This document shows, in pieces, positions 1-11,905 of a DNA stretch of 64,000 nt. This DNA comes from Micrasema longulum (Eukaryota > Arthropoda > Insecta > Trichoptera > Brachycentridae): positions 62,001 to 126,000 of the forward strand of contig JAGVSM010002973.1 of NCBI GenBank assembly GCA_022494885.1, written 5' to 3'. The position numbers and the translations under genes are program-made. Each line of letters opens with the position of its first letter. Position 1 is the first letter of the stretch. A model generated the notes under the pieces. That model did no database searches. It was not told where the DNA came from and saw only the letters and a list, made by a program, of their open reading frames with translations.

Positions 1-42
1 ACCCAGACCAATTGAGAAAAAAATCTTTCTTGGTTTTTTTTC

Positions 43-117
43 TTGCAACTGGCGGGAGTCGAACCCGCGACGCCAGTTTTACAGATAGCCGTCTAACCAA
101 GTGTGCCATGGCGCCTG
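43..117 (-). repeat. tRNA-derived SINE head
   Basis: The minus strand reads as a tRNA-like pol III promoter. It has an A box (TGGCACACTTGG then TTAGACGG) and a B box (GGGTTCGACTCCCGC). The 3' acceptor strand that would pair with GGCGCCA is absent, so this is a SINE head or a degenerate tRNA-like sequence rather than a tRNA gene. It lies in the TMEM11 intron. Confidence 0.6.
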
Positions 118-129
118 TCTTTCATCTGA

Positions 130-190
130 TTTACCAAAGCAGTGTCTTTTGCACCACATTTGATGGTGTAAAAGACACTGCTTTGGTAAA
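130..190. repeat. 27-bp-arm hairpin
   Basis: Arms 130-156 and 164-190 are reverse complements with one mismatch in 27, around a 7-nt loop. It sits between two SINE pieces in the TMEM11 intron. It may be the end of a foldback element. No protein is encoded. Confidence 0.75.
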
Positions 191-206
191 CCGAATGCAA
201 CCTCGA

Positions 207-365
207 TAACTTAAGGTCTTACACTTTGTGTGCCAGTTCAGGAACAATAAAGTATTGCAGTGTAAAACTTCCTTTAAAATCAATATTCCATATCCACTCG
301 AGAATGGTGGGCAAATGAGCCAACCTTACACTCCGAGGCGGACGTTTCCCCACTCCGTTTGACAC
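207..365 (-). repeat. SINE family A, diverged copy
   Basis: Matches in order the copy at 46285-46570: the GGTGCCAGT...ACAATAAA-TATTGCAGT block, the CAATATT block, and the clover-leaf head with TAC-AC-GAGGCGGAC (minus-strand A box). The B box is badly eroded. Confidence 0.5.
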
Positions 366-462
366 TCATCCGGACACCGTGTATTTTATTTGCCTAGACA
401 TAGAGAAGTAAACTTATCAGTGTTTTTGTTTTTGATTCTTACATTTTTTCATTTCTTTTCAG

Positions 463-743
463 GAGTAATTTCTAAACCACTGGTATGTGCCCCATTCGGA
501 GCTCTGTCAGTTTTGGCGGCAGGATGTTATACTTTATCCTGGCAATGGGATCCTTGTTGCAAATACCAGAGGGAAAAGAATCCTAAGAAGTTAGCTCATC
601 TTCCAGTATTATCAGAACTCACCTCGGCTTCTCCCACCGTCCTCGTACGGACTGGCAACACCAAGAAGATAGCTCTACACTGCTCAGTATCCATATTAGC
701 TGCTGTAGTCTGCTTGTGGAGGGTATACAAGATTCTCAAATAA
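463..743 (+). CDS. TMEM11: TMEM11 (PMI homologue), last coding exon
   Basis: Terminal coding exon of a TMEM11-like protein, a mitochondrial inner-membrane protein known to associate with the MICOS complex and to shape cristae (the Drosophila homologue is Pantagruelian mitochondrion I). The exon follows a good acceptor (T-rich tract, then TTTTCAG ending at 462). It opens with two bases completing a split codon and ends at the TAA at 741-743. Family hallmarks visible: SWQWDPCCKYQ (human SWQFDPCCKYQ), a leucine/proline stretch LAHLPVLSELTSASP, then VLVR and a C-terminal hydrophobic helix ending WRVYKILK. A hydrophobic segment, APFGALSVLAAGCYTLSW, precedes the CC pair. The N-terminal half must lie on exons left of the window. 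It is convergent with the DHRS7B gene downstream. The identity rests on family recall and is fairly sure; the intron phase is read from the acceptor. Confidence 0.88.
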
Positions 744-2000
744 TCAGGTTCTCATTTCACCAAAGGTAGCTGTTTTCCATATCCATAGCTGCTGTAGGTT
801 CGCACACCGGAAGATTGTACTACATTCGGCAATATTATTACATCTGTCTGGATTTTAATTAGACAATAATCATTGTTATGCTACTTATCAGGCCAACAGA
901 TTGTAATATCGTGTTGATTTGTACTTGTGGATTTAATTTTATGTATTAGGGATTTTTCAATTTGTATATTATTTTAGTGTGCATTTGTTTTGTTGCTTTT
1001 TCTAAATGAAATTATAATTAAAACAAATGTATTAGGTAAGCGTTTAAGACTTCTAGTGTTAAAGTAGATAGTGATTTTTTCCTTTTTATAATGTTTTTAT
1101 AAGTTCTACTTTGTATGTGTTGTTAAAACATGGTTTAGGCCCAAACAAATCTATTATTTCTCTTTATAACAGTTATTTGTTTTTTTTTCTTTTGCCTTTT
1201 ACCAAATTATGTAACTTTTCCATGTATTAATGCTACTTTTATTTACAAAACCACATGTGTAAAACACTGCTATATTTTATTTATAATTTAAGTCTTAATC
1301 TTTTTTATTGCACGAATAATCTGAATTTTTACTGATCAGTTGTTTTTATTTTCTTGAATGTTGATCAGATGAGAGACTACAATATACAATGTTGTATTCT
1401 ATAAAATCTCACTCATATCCCTTTGTCCTATAGGTTTAACAGTTAAAGAATAATCATTTTAATGCCCATCATTATTTACTTACTTAACACGAAAGTTCAA
1501 CTTTTGTATTTTATCATTGTGATGGAGTTCAGCGTAGAATAAGTGTTTAATTTTTTTTAAATTAGATTCCAATTGATTAAAAATCAAACTTAGAATTCTT
1601 CAAGTCCGCATTTATGTTTTTGTCTTTGAATGAATTGAATTAGAAACATTATTTCAAAATAGCGACCGAACCGACAAGCATCTGTTTAGTGTTATCTTGA
1701 AAGCTTTGTGGCACCTTTGCCACAAAGCTTTAGTGATTATAACATCTAAAAGTTGTGAAAAAAATTATCGGCTGTATTTTTTGTGCCTAGATTAGAGCAT
1801 AATAAATTATTTACAATACTTATATACATTATTCGCTCATTCTTTTACATTATATAGGATGATTAAATAAGAGAAAACTATTTTTAGTAGATAGAAAAAT
1901 CGTTTATTCACAATAATATTTTACCAGTGTATTATTAATACGGGGAATATAAAATACTAACCTTTCTATCATTTGGCTGCAGATTAAGGATATTGATGTG
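744..2000 (+). other. TMEM11 3' UTR and intergenic DNA
   Basis: AT-rich sequence without an open frame or recognisable repeat. It should hold the TMEM11 3' UTR. An ATTAAA at 1017-1022 and an AATAAA at 1801-1806 are possible polyadenylation signals, but neither can be chosen from sequence alone. A short inverted repeat around 1701-1731 (AAAGCTTTGTGG / CCACAAAGCTTT) could form a small hairpin. Confidence 0.4.
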
Positions 2001-2008
2001 GGTTACAG

Positions 2009-2412
2009 CATGGGTCGGCAACCTTTTGTTGTAAGAGGGCCAAATATTTTGTGTGGGGATTAGTACGCGACGCACTTGAGCCATCTGTCATAACAATTCA
2101 ATACCTGCAAAGTATTTTCCTTTTAAAAATAAAATGCAGAATTAAATTCAGCATTGAAAGGACTTACTCGCAAATACATTTACTATCACTAATTATTTGC
2201 TGAGCAAACCTTTTTAACTCTTCATTTTAGTATTTTGTAACAAAATTTACCCCAGCTTTTTCTACCGCTTTTGTTCACCTTAGAAAATGATCTTTTTTTC
2301 TTCATCGATAGGTATGCAATTCCGTTGTGTATATCGTCTGTCATGTGCGTTGCGACGGAAATGTTTCGGGCCGCACCATGAAGCCTCGCGGGCCGCTGGT
2401 TGCCGACTGCTG
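2009..2412. mobile_element. Non-autonomous hAT element with 8-bp TSD
   Basis: About 404 bp. The left end CATGGGTCGGCAACC and the right end GGTTGCCGACTGCTG are imperfect inverted repeats sharing GTCGGCAACC. Flanking 8-mers GGTTACAG (2001-2008) and AGTGACAG (2413-2420) match at 6 of 8 bases, consistent with an old hAT target duplication. The subterminal GGGCCGC...GCGGGCCGCTGG is typical of hAT ends. No open frame. Confidence 0.65.
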
Positions 2413-2962
2413 AGTGACAGTATTTAACTAAGGTGAACTTTAAATAGTAAACTTCAGCTTTACTGAATCACTGAAATCACATATTTTCTGTGTTCAAAAT
2501 TAATGATCAGGTTGGTTCATGTATTATACCGGTTAAAAGTAATCAAATTAATATATTGTATGTAAATTTATTACAGATTTACTCTCTTCCAATGTGATTT
2601 TAATATGTATTGATCAGAAGGAATATGCTGTTCTGACTGTTGTTAACATAGAGTTGTAAAAAAGGTGTATTAGCCAACACTATAAAATTACATAGTCATG
2701 TTAGGATTATTCAATTTATGGACTTCTGTTCGACCATGTAATTTATTTGTAAATACAATGAGCATTAAAAATTGTTACAATGTAATGGGTATTTACTTGT
2801 TGGTATAATTTTTTATTATTTCATTTGCTGCTTGCTGAAAAAATCTGCCATTCCCTATCCCCCGGTGAATAATATCACTGTTGTAATCAGCATCCACTTA
2901 TACTGTGATGAATAAATCCATAGCATGACATGTGATCACAAAATAAATTGTGTAAGATACTA

Positions 2963-3093
2963 ATACCCGTATGCAGAGACAAAACTTAAGGTGAGGAAAG
3001 TACATTCTAATTTCAAATGCAGAGAATAACCCGAAGGTGAAGACAATAGAATGTACTTTCCTCGCCTTAAGGTTTGTCTCTGCATACGGGTAT
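2963..3093. repeat. Long near-perfect inverted repeat (hairpin MITE)
   Basis: Arms of about 47 bp (2963-3009 and 3047-3093) share ATACCCGTATGCAGAGACAA, the following TTAAGG-TGAGGAAAGTACATTCTA block and its complement, with few mismatches around a spacer of about 37 bp. It looks like a small foldback MITE. Confidence 0.7.
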
Positions 3094-3589
3094 AAGTTTT
3101 TCTTAAAATTTAAGTAATATTATTTATTCATATTAAAAAATGCGTATCCCTTACTCTATGAGGCCAAGACCCCCGTGTTGGTCGGGATACAACATCGAAG
3201 CATCACTCTATGAATAATTTTTGTACATTCTTAGGGGGTTCATGAAAGACGCCGTGCAACCTCCCCAGCCCACTATAACATAGGTTAGCCCTGGAGTCAG
3301 TACTGGAAAAGAGCAAAATACACAGTTCTGAGAGTGCCAATGTCCAGGATGTTCCTGAGTGAGCAGAATACATGACACAGCTTTCTTAATTTGGAAACCA
3401 GCGATTGTACTTGTACCTCCCATTGTAGATTTTTGTCAATAATTATTCCCAGATATATTATGTAGTAAACTAGTTTTAAAAGGTGGGACGAACAATCATT
3501 TCATTTTTAAATTAAGGTGACATTCGGGTGATGACCTGTTACCTATACTGAACGTAAATTAAAATTAATATTCATAGTCACTTTGTAAA

Positions 3590-3705
3590 ACAGTGAACTT
3601 AAAATTGTATTTATGATAAAATGTATAAATAAAAATAAATCAAATAAAACACCCTCGAGGTATTACATTATGAAAATGGCAGTATATAAGTTATTCATAA
3701 TAATT
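3590..3705 (+). repeat. L2-like LINE 3' tail
   Basis: Carries the signature GAGGTATTACATTATGAAAA followed by TGGCAGTATATAAGTTAT. This is a diverged version of the tails at 38467-38528 and 63046-63108. Only the tail is left. Confidence 0.55.
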
Positions 3706-3709
3706 ATGC

Positions 3710-5529
3710 CGTACATGTAATTGAGGTTAATTATTATAATAAATACAAAGATCTTTGTTTTATTCTAAATAAAAAAGTATTTTTCAAAATTTAGTATTGT
3801 TACGCATGTCGACAAGAAAAGTTGCCTAAAACAACTATAGTTAATTTATTTCTTAATTGACAGTAAATACAATCAAGCCCCCAATTGATGAATTTTTAAT
3901 CATTTATAAATTATTTACTGTTTTATTTTATTGAATACTAAAAAAATCAACAAATGATGGTTAATTTTAAATCTGGTTTTCAGACAATTGTTCCTTTCCA
4001 GAATGAACTCTTGAAAAAGACAGCTCCTATCATCAGGATCAACAAACATACGAATAAGAGTAGAACACGTTTTGGAAGAAGCTTGACTGCGGTGCTAGTG
4101 TTAAGTTGGGTGATGTTGCTACTGTCCAAATTGAAACACGGATAAAAACAAACAATAATTACCTTAATTATTAAATAAAAAATAATTTATCAATGTCGAA
4201 TGCGATGCAAAAACCCGAAATACATTGGAACGTGGATATTAGGATCGCGGATAATGTATTATAAACATCATAAACAGTTGGTCCCAAAACCATCTACATA
4301 AATAAACTAAATCTGCATGTTGTGATCAACCTTCGCGTACCTCAAACTCTAATAATTATTACACATTTTAAAAACATTAATTCATGTATGTATATATGAA
4401 CTAATGTGAAAATGATCCTATTGTTTAAAACTTTCTAAACATAAAGGTCCAACAATGTAATTCTTACACCAATAGGTTGGTTTGTAACTTGAAATCCTTT
4501 ATTGTAAATTTCTGGAAAGAAGGAATTGAAGATTTTTTTTTAAATTGAGTAATAAATAATAACACTGATCGATAAAATTAAACTTTTTGAATGTTACAAG
4601 AAAATAAGGTGATTCTTATAGATTTTTTTCTGCTAATTTCAAATCAGTTTTCTAAATTTTTCCCGCATGTAAGGTTCTAGAGTAAAACATGTTAGAAATT
4701 GGATTTTTTAAGGAGTAGTTACCCTAAGTACATAATATCATGATTTATTTATGAAACATATTTTTTCTCTGATTTTGCCTGTATTTAGTAGTGGTAGTTT
4801 GCAAACATGTTTTTGTTCCATTTTCTCTTGCAGGGTGATGCAATATGGCCGACATCTTGGTGAAATTTCTCAATACATGTTAAACAGCAGATACAGAGCC
4901 CAAACCTTATCCTGATCTCGAAATTTACACCTTAAATATATGTTCATAACCCTTTTATGATTGAGGACCGCTATTTCAAAACACGCTATTTGCGTGAAAC
5001 TAAGATTTTCAGGAGAGGGTTATTTGCAATTTGCGCCATCGCATGAACGATTGTCTTAAAAAATTATCTTACAACTAAGCCCAAAGGTAATCTTATTATG
5101 AGTTTATAATTTTCTTTTAAATTTCATTAGCACCCAATATAAATTATTGAAATTAGGAAGTTTTTCTAAACTCACTATCCGCTATTGTTTTTTCAAAACT
5201 CAATATTTGCCTAAAAATTCATGTGATCCGATTCAAATTTACGTATTTTAAAAACCAGTGATACATTTGGTTAGATTTATAAAGACATATTTTTACATAT
5301 ATTTATACTTTTATTTATTATTTTATATTTACAGGTTAATAAGTTTACATATAAATAAAATTATCATTGTTTTACATATTAATGTAAAATGTAATGTACA
5401 TTAGTAAACCTAAAGTAGTCAACAAAAATTATACATTTCATTTTCACTTTAAACTTCAAGTTTAAACTCAAAAAATATATACCAGTATCAGTGTTTTGTT
5501 GTATAATAAAAATATTATTATAAAAATAT
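3710..5529. other. AT-rich intergenic stretch, nothing recognised
   Basis: Between TMEM11 and DHRS7B. I see no conserved frame or clear repeat. The short open frame at 3954-4145 has no recognisable motif. Confidence 0.4.
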
Positions 5530-6000
5530 TAGTCGAACTTGGTTATTACGTAGAAGGCGGGTCCGACTGAATTTGCTCGTTATAAGCATTATTCGTTATA
5601 CCAGAGAAAGGTTTTTTTAAATCCAATCGCCATTGCATATTGTCACTATTGAAAATTATAATAAATCCTTACAAAAATACCAGTTGTCAAATTTTAAATT
5701 CAGATAAAACATTCGTATTTGTTCACAATGTGATAAGGATACAGATTTTTTTTACACACATATTTCACGCCACATTCTATTTTGCAAATAATTGCCACTT
5801 TCTAGCAAATTGAAACACTTCTGTTAGTAGTCATGTTTTAAGGGTAAGATTTTAACTTATCTGACATTGCCCACTTGTAATGTTTATTATGCATTGACCG
5901 TAGAACATTAAAAAAACATTCTAAAAAACATTGTAAAAACCCCCGAAACAAGGATGACATTCATAAACTACAAAAGAAGTTGTAAATTGTAATGAGGTGC
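5530..6000. mobile_element. Tigger/pogo-like TIR element, partial copy
   Basis: Begins AGTCGAACTTGGTTATTACG and runs parallel to the element at 20452: CGTTATACCAGAGA, the CCATTGCATATTGTCACT block, CGCCAC, and the TTAGTAGTCATGT...AGGGTAAG...CACTTGTAAT block. The right inverted repeat is not visible. Confidence 0.5.
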
Positions 6001-7554
6001 TGAGCCTGTGCTTACTAAGTTTTTCACAAAGCTTGGATTTTTTACATGCAATTTTAATCATATGTGTGATACTTTGTCAATGCTGTCGGTGAAAACACCA
6101 ATTAGGTACTCGGACACTTACATAGTACCATAAACGTAAACCCGAAAATTTATTTTGTACTATGAAATTACATTATTTTGCATTTTTTAATATTTAGTTC
6201 TATTCTGTTGATTTTACACCATTGGTTAAAAAAAAAAAAAGGAAATCTCCTTCTTTTTCCACATTGTTCCTAAGTGGAGCATGTAGACATCATTGGCTAG
6301 CCAGCACACTCACCTCCCACGTCAATCCCCCGTCTCTTAATCCCACCAAACAAAATCAAAAGATCGTCATTGACAGCCTTCCAGGACGCCCCAGGTGTGA
6401 AGAAGAAGGAACTTGACATAAACATACTTGAATAAAAACACAACCATAGAGAGCAAAGGTTTGTTTGATTTAAACAATATAATCCACAAAGGTGTACATT
6501 CGTGCTGAAACTCTAAAACATTTAGGATTTTTTAGCAACAAACTTAAGTTTAATTTGCAGTATTTAAATAACAAAAAATAATCATTTTTACTACCTTGAT
6601 CTTATAAATATGCATGTATGTTCAAAATTCAAGGGATAAACTTAAATAAATTATGATATCAGCAGTCTGATGAGAATCAAATATAAAATATATTTTGAAA
6701 AAATAAATACTTTAAAAAAGGAAGCCTTGAATTGAAAACTTTTCACTAGATGAAAATATTTATGTTTTAAATACTTAAAAGGTAAATCACCTAAAATAAA
6801 TTATTGACTTAAGCTTAAAAATAAATAAAATTGTATTTCGTTACATAGGTAATATTTTTCTCTTTATGGTAGATTCCTAAACAAAAAGGTCACTACATAA
6901 TATGTAAAAACACTAATTATTTACACCTGTGTATACATTTCAATAAAAATTAAGCGAGTGTGAGCATTGATTATGTGTTATGTACAAATCACATCATTAT
7001 ATTCGGCTATAGATACTACAACATGAACTGTGATGATATAGTCGGTAATAATAAATACATCATGCATCAATACATCTGATAAGGTACTTTGAATCAATAA
7101 AATACGCTACTAAAAATAATTTAACATTCAGTTTGTAATATTTCACGAGTATACATTGGTAACTTACTTTTTTACCACTTCATAAAACATAACAAACCAT
7201 TTTTCTTATAGAAACAGATTACAACAAAGTGTAATCACAAAATAAATTTGTAACTTTATTTATTTTTGATGAAATCTACAGTCTTACAGATCAATTATTA
7301 GAGATTTCCCTTGTTTTTCTATTTGACAAAGATACATATTTTTTAATTAACAGTAACAATAAAAGTTCTTTGCTCAGTTTTGCGGATGTTGGTGAGGCTG
7401 TTAGTGAACATGTGTGTTAATAAATGACAAAAAAAATTGTAGTGCGATGGAGCTTACTTTTTTAGCAAAATATCAGAGTAGCGCTCTATAGAGGAGCGTT
7501 TTATGATTATTCAGATAGATTTTTTTATTTAAACACTTTATATACATATACTGT
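6001..7554. other. AT-rich intergenic stretch, nothing recognised
   Basis: Poly-A run at about 6228-6240, otherwise featureless. No coding or repeat signal that I can support. Confidence 0.35.
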
Positions 7555-7729
7555 TTACACACATATGCATAAGGGCGGGCATATTGCCTTAAGGCAATTT
7601 CTTCCTACCTACCCACCTAGATTTATTGATTAAAAATATTTTTTTCTAGGTTATTTTCTGAACATTATAATATCTATAGTTTTTTGGGGTAGAAAACAAC
7701 AAATTTATTTATTATATATTTTAAATAAA

Positions 7730-8545
7730 ACGGCATGGCATAATAAATTTGATGCTTTTGCCAATGTCATGTTGAATTATTTTATAAACAAACTGGTTCG
7801 CAGTACGCAACCAGGCCCAACTGTCGGGTCTGCAAGCAACATAAACATAGGTAAGTCTAACAGTTCCGAGAAACTTCTCTCATTTCTCGTTTAAAAACTC
7901 AAAAGGAGAATCCCTCCACCAAACGATCAATCTTCCACCCATACTCATGCTACTGTCAGCGATCCAACAACAGGTCGCAGTCGAGCACTACAAATCGATT
8001 CCGTTATTTTTTCAAAATTTAAGCAAAAGGTTGCATATAGATGGATTCCTGCTTGCTAAAATGAGTTGGATATTTGTAGGAAGAGAAATTAGTGGGGCCA
8101 AAGTCTTGAAAAAGGTTGGCATTTGGTCATTTATTGGGCAAACAAAGAATAAGTGGTTGAGATCTTCTTCTTCAAAACGACAATCACAAATGGGGAAGTC
8201 AAAGACACCAATTCTCGCAAGGTGAGTCCTCGTACGGCAATGCCCTATCCTCATTCGACAAGTGGTGGATGTATCTTTTTTGTTCGGCAAAATTTTCTTA
8301 AACCAAAGACAGAAACAGAGATATTAAGTTGAATGAGAGCGTAATGTTTTCCTTTTGAAATTTTGGAGGAGTTTCATTTGTGGGACCAGCTAGAAGACAT
8401 ATCAATATTTGGGATTGTCATAAGATCGTCGGCTGGGTAGCTAGAGTAATTTGCACTTCCATTTAATACAGCTTCCTTAGCTAAAGAATCAGCTTTTTCA
8501 TTACCTGGAATACCATGATTGCTCGGAATCCAGGCTAGCTAGAAA
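7730..8545 (-). pseudogene. LINE fragment: RNase H and C-terminal Cys motif
   Basis: Minus-strand remains of a non-LTR retrotransposon ORF2. At about 8535-8400 the frame reads AWIPSNHGIPGNEKADSLAK, the RNase H C-terminal motif (usually PSHxGIxGNExAD; here His is replaced by Asn). After a frame break, 8290-8012 reads [20 protein letters not shown], then CDC and [11 protein letters not shown], the cysteine/histidine tail common in R1/LOA/I-type elements. Several frameshifts are present and the catalytic RT part is absent, so it is dead. The 3' part (7730-7870) matches the copy at 36547-37130. Confidence 0.75.
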
Positions 8546-8718
8546 TGGAATAAACAATTTATACCCCATGTGTTTCCAAACGATTATTATCTATAAAAGT
8601 GTTTGCCGCTAAAAAGTTAAGATTTTTTTATTAATTAAAAAAAACTTTAATTGACTCTTGATAATATATCGCTTGGTAACTTTTTCCTTTCGTGTCAATA
8701 TCGATATGAATTCGAATT

Positions 8719-8853
8719 GGGTTGTAATACCGAGGCTAGTGTTGCGGACTCACAGATCAGAGATCCGATCCGATTCGAAACCTACTCTACCCCAGCTTGA
8801 TTCCCACTTTCTAATAGTGAGTTATTTATAACTCGTTGAAAATGGCCACAAAA
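8719..8853 (+). repeat. SINE family C
   Basis: tRNA-like head (GAGGCTAGTGTTGCGGACTC, degenerate CCGATTCGAAACC B box) followed by the conserved body TAATAGTGAGTTATTTATAA and CTCGTTGAAAATGGCC. Also present at 15487, 22755 and 42083. Confidence 0.65.
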
Positions 8854-9730
8854 TTAAAAAAATTGCTAAATCATAAAAACGCAAATATTTCTTCTTTTTT
8901 TAAAAATATCTATATTATAAAACTGTAAATATGTATGTGTATTTGTTTGTTGACAGTGCTATTTTGGAGCCCAAATTTTTCTCAGCTGTTTTTTCTAATC
9001 TATTTAGAATTTTCTAGTTATACGATAAAATGGATTACAATGTACTTGTTTTATTTTTTTATAGAAATTAATATATTTTTTAAAGCTAAACTTACAAAAC
9101 ATTTTTTGGATTTTGAATAAATAAATAAATATGAGTTTTCAGTCAGACTTCAATAATTACATATTGAGAACATAATCAATATGGTTACTTTATCAGTTAC
9201 AATCAAGAGTTTATATAGGTACTAATATTATAATGATAACATTTAATTTTATATAAATTTAATATGGAAAATAATATTCCACGTGTATTCCTATCATCAG
9301 AGATCAGAGGTCGGCAGGAGTAGCCCGAGAGCTGCATGCGGCTCTTTGCCTAGACGTTTGCGTCTCTTCGCCCTCTTTGGACATTAACTCCAATTTCACC
9401 TTATCTCAAGCAACCTTGTAACTTAAGATAGACCCGCCGAACAATCTTTGATTCGTGCTCTTTAGCCCATCTGCAAATGACCACACTCGCGTTGGTTGGT
9501 CAATAGGAGTCGCTTGTGAGTGATAGCATTTTAATTATATGGTACGTACCGGAATCCGCATTTGTTCTCGCAAATGTTGATGCAGGTACAAGCATGATAC
9601 GTGCGAGCAGTCGGCGATGTGTTGCCAATCCAAGCGACATTTTGATATTTTTCCGATTTCGAGAATTTCCAAAATATTTTCGAATGTAACAGAGCAGCGA
9701 GTCGAAGATATTAAGCTAGTTTCCGCCGCG

Positions 9731-9935
9731 GGCGGCCTCCGTGGTGTAGTGGTCAAGACGCTTGACTCACGCTAGGAATGTTCCGGGTTCGATTCCCGGT
9801 GAGAACACAAAAATTAAAATGTGATTTTTCTCAAGCCTGGGTGTTCTGTGATGTAATTCACCACTGTAATTGGGCCTCCTGGCCTGTTGTGGTGCAAAAA
9901 AAAAATAAAATGAAAATAAATAAAAAAAAATGAAA
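9731..9935 (+). repeat. SINE family B, inserted in the hAT element
   Basis: tRNA-derived head with A box (TGGTGTAGTGGTCAAGACGC) and B box (GGGTTCGATTCCCGG). The body ends GGGCCTCCTGGCCTGTTGTG before an A-rich tail. It interrupts the hAT frame between LVSA and KISIATDE. Confidence 0.8.
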
Positions 9936-10262
9936 ATATCAATTGCAACTGATGAGTCATGTGATATTAGTGATACAGCACAAGTAACCCTGTTTGTGCG
10001 ATATATGTCGGCACAAGGTCCCAAAAAAGAACTTCTTGGACAGCTGCCCGCTCAAGGGACAAACACGCGGAGAAGATATTGCGAATGCTATGGAAACATA
10101 TCTGGATAACACTGGACTTGACCTGAACAAAATAATTTCCATTGCTACTGATGGAGCTAAAAGTATGACAGGAGTAAACAAAGGGGCAGTTTCAATTTTA
10201 AAAAGAAAAATTGACCAAGAAATTCTCACAGTCCACTGCGCAATATATCAAGAAGCGCTTTC

Positions 10263-10452
10263 GGCGGCCTCCGTGGTGAAGTGGTCAAGACGCTTGACTC
10301 ACGCACGGAAGGTTCCGGGTTCGATTCCCGGTGAGAACACAAAAAATTAAAATGTGATTTTTCTCAAGCCGGGGTGCTCTGTGATGTAATTCACCACTGT
10401 AATTAGGCCTCCTGGCCTGTTGTGGTGCAAAAAAAAATGTAAAATGTAAAAT
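10263..10452 (+). repeat. SINE family B, second insertion in the same hAT element
   Basis: Near-identical to the copy at 9731 and in the same orientation. It splits the transposase between HCAIYQEALSA and the region downstream. Its tail is short and A-rich. Confidence 0.8.
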
Positions 10453-10569
10453 TTGAGCCCAAGAATTTCCCAAAGAAATGGTTGCAGTGATGAACTTCGT
10501 TATCAAAGTAAATAACAGCATCTTGGGCAAACCACCCTATCATCCCCATTTTAAGGTACTCTTGGCGAA

Positions 10570-11382
10570 ATGAATAGCGAGTATCTAGATTTACTTCAGC
10601 ACAAGAAGGTTCACTGGCTTTCCAGAGGTAACGTACTGAAACGCTTTGTTTCATGTTTAGAAGAAATAAAACTGTTCCTACGCGACATAAACATCCAACA
10701 TCAAGAATTGGAAGAAGACAAATGGCCAAAACAATTACATTTCATGGTCGACATTACTTCGCATCTTAATGCTTTGAATATTATAATGCAAGGGAAAGGA
10801 AACATTGCATGTACATTATTGGAAAAAATAGAGTGCGTTGAAAATAAATTACAAGTTCTCACCGAAGATACAGAGAGAGGTGAATTATTTCATTTCAAGA
10901 ATTTAAGACAGTATCGTAACGAAAAAAGCGAGCAATTTAAGAGCAGTTTTAGTGAATGTTTTCAACATTTCAGAGCAAATAAGGCTACACTAGCTTTCAT
11001 CATACGTCCTCTCAAAATAAATGTCAATGAACTTAACTTATCACCTTTCGACACAGATGCTGGTTCACTCCAGATGCAGTTAATAGATTTAAAAAGCAAG
11101 GAACTGTGGAGCAACAAATTCACAGATCTGACCAGCCGCTCGGAAGGACTCGAAAGAGAGAAATCTAATTTAATTTCTCAGCACAAGTGGACAGCTATAA
11201 AACAACTGCCCAAAGTAGAATCTATAATATTTAATACATGGAATAGTTTGCCTGACACATATGACGCGTTAAAAAAACTAGCTTTTAGTATTCTCACAAT
11301 CTTTGGCTCTACATATTTATGCGAACAAACATTTTCAACTATGAACCAAATAAAAAATAAACATAGAAACAGAATAACATAA
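10570..11382 (+). pseudogene. hAT transposase C-terminal part
   Basis: A 270-codon open frame from NSEYLDLLQHKKVHWLSRGN to the dimerisation block FGSTYLCEQTFSTMNQIKN followed by RNRIT. The motif WLSRG and the C-terminal CEQTFS...NRIT are diagnostic of hAT transposases. It looks open, but upstream sequence carries frameshifts and two SINE insertions, and the N-terminal zinc finger and first catalytic region are missing or broken. It is therefore a remnant and not a host gene. The long intact frame suggests moderate age. Confidence 0.82.
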
Positions 11383-11439
11383 ATAAAGTCCTAAAAAGGA
11401 CCGCTAAAATGTTTATTTTCACGGCTTTAAGTGAAATAG

Positions 11440-11905
11440 CTCGTACGGGCGGAGCGTACTGATATTTACGAGGCCTGTGGCCGACAGGGTACCTACAGGG
11501 TAGGTAGGGTAGTGCGACCCCTTCCACTCTGAGCCATTCGGTGCAGCGTTACGGCTAGCTCCTCCGAGCCCGATGCGCAACGCTTCAAAAGGGTGTAATT
11601 GTAAAATAAAAATTCAGTTGAAATCCAGTCTTTAGACAGCGAACACACGTTTTATTTGTCTCTCCGCCTTAATTGTGCTCCCGCTTTCTGCTCTTCGCTC
11701 TGTTATGCCCGCCGACTACTTTCGCCTCTCTTCACCACTTGGACCGGATGGAATGTCCTTTTCGGGGCTATTAAGGTTGACTAGTAGTCGGTGCAGTCGT
11801 GCGCCTACCTTCCAACTTAGCCTATTGGCTCGGCTTGGGAGAGTAACTTCCCATTTACGCTGGGAAGTCTGACTGTGGCAGACACTGTTGACAAACCAGC
11901 GCAAC
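11440..11905. other. GC-rich block of unknown origin
   Basis: About 450 bp, much richer in G+C than its surroundings, directly after the hAT coding remnant. On the minus strand a stretch begins TGTCTGCCACAGTCAGACTT and ends near TTTTATTTTACA with an internal AATAAAACGTG, which is reminiscent of a solo LTR (TG...CA). I found no convincing target duplication. It may equally be the 3' part of the hAT element. Confidence 0.3.

Larger units (their letters stand above)
9305..11382 (+). mobile_element. hAT transposon (GTF2IRD2/ZBED-like), decayed
   Basis: Starts near CAGAGGTCGGCAGG, a hAT-type terminus. The transposase remnant reads across several frames: NVTEQRVEDIKLVSA (from 9683), then after a SINE KISIATDESCDISDTAQVTL, a frameshift near 10040 to PLKGQTRGEDIANAMETYL and SIATDGAKSMTG, and after a second SINE a long open part. 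The motif order (TDES, GAKSMTG, VHWLSRGNVLKRF, C-terminal dimerisation block) is that of vertebrate GTF2IRD2/SCAND3-related hAT transposases. I cannot place the right terminus; 11382 is the end of the coding homology. Confidence 0.75.

Noticed and set aside
43..117. Possible genuine tRNA gene
   Set aside because: A and B boxes are good, but the 3' strand does not pair with the 5' acceptor strand, so a SINE head or tRNA-like relic is more likely.
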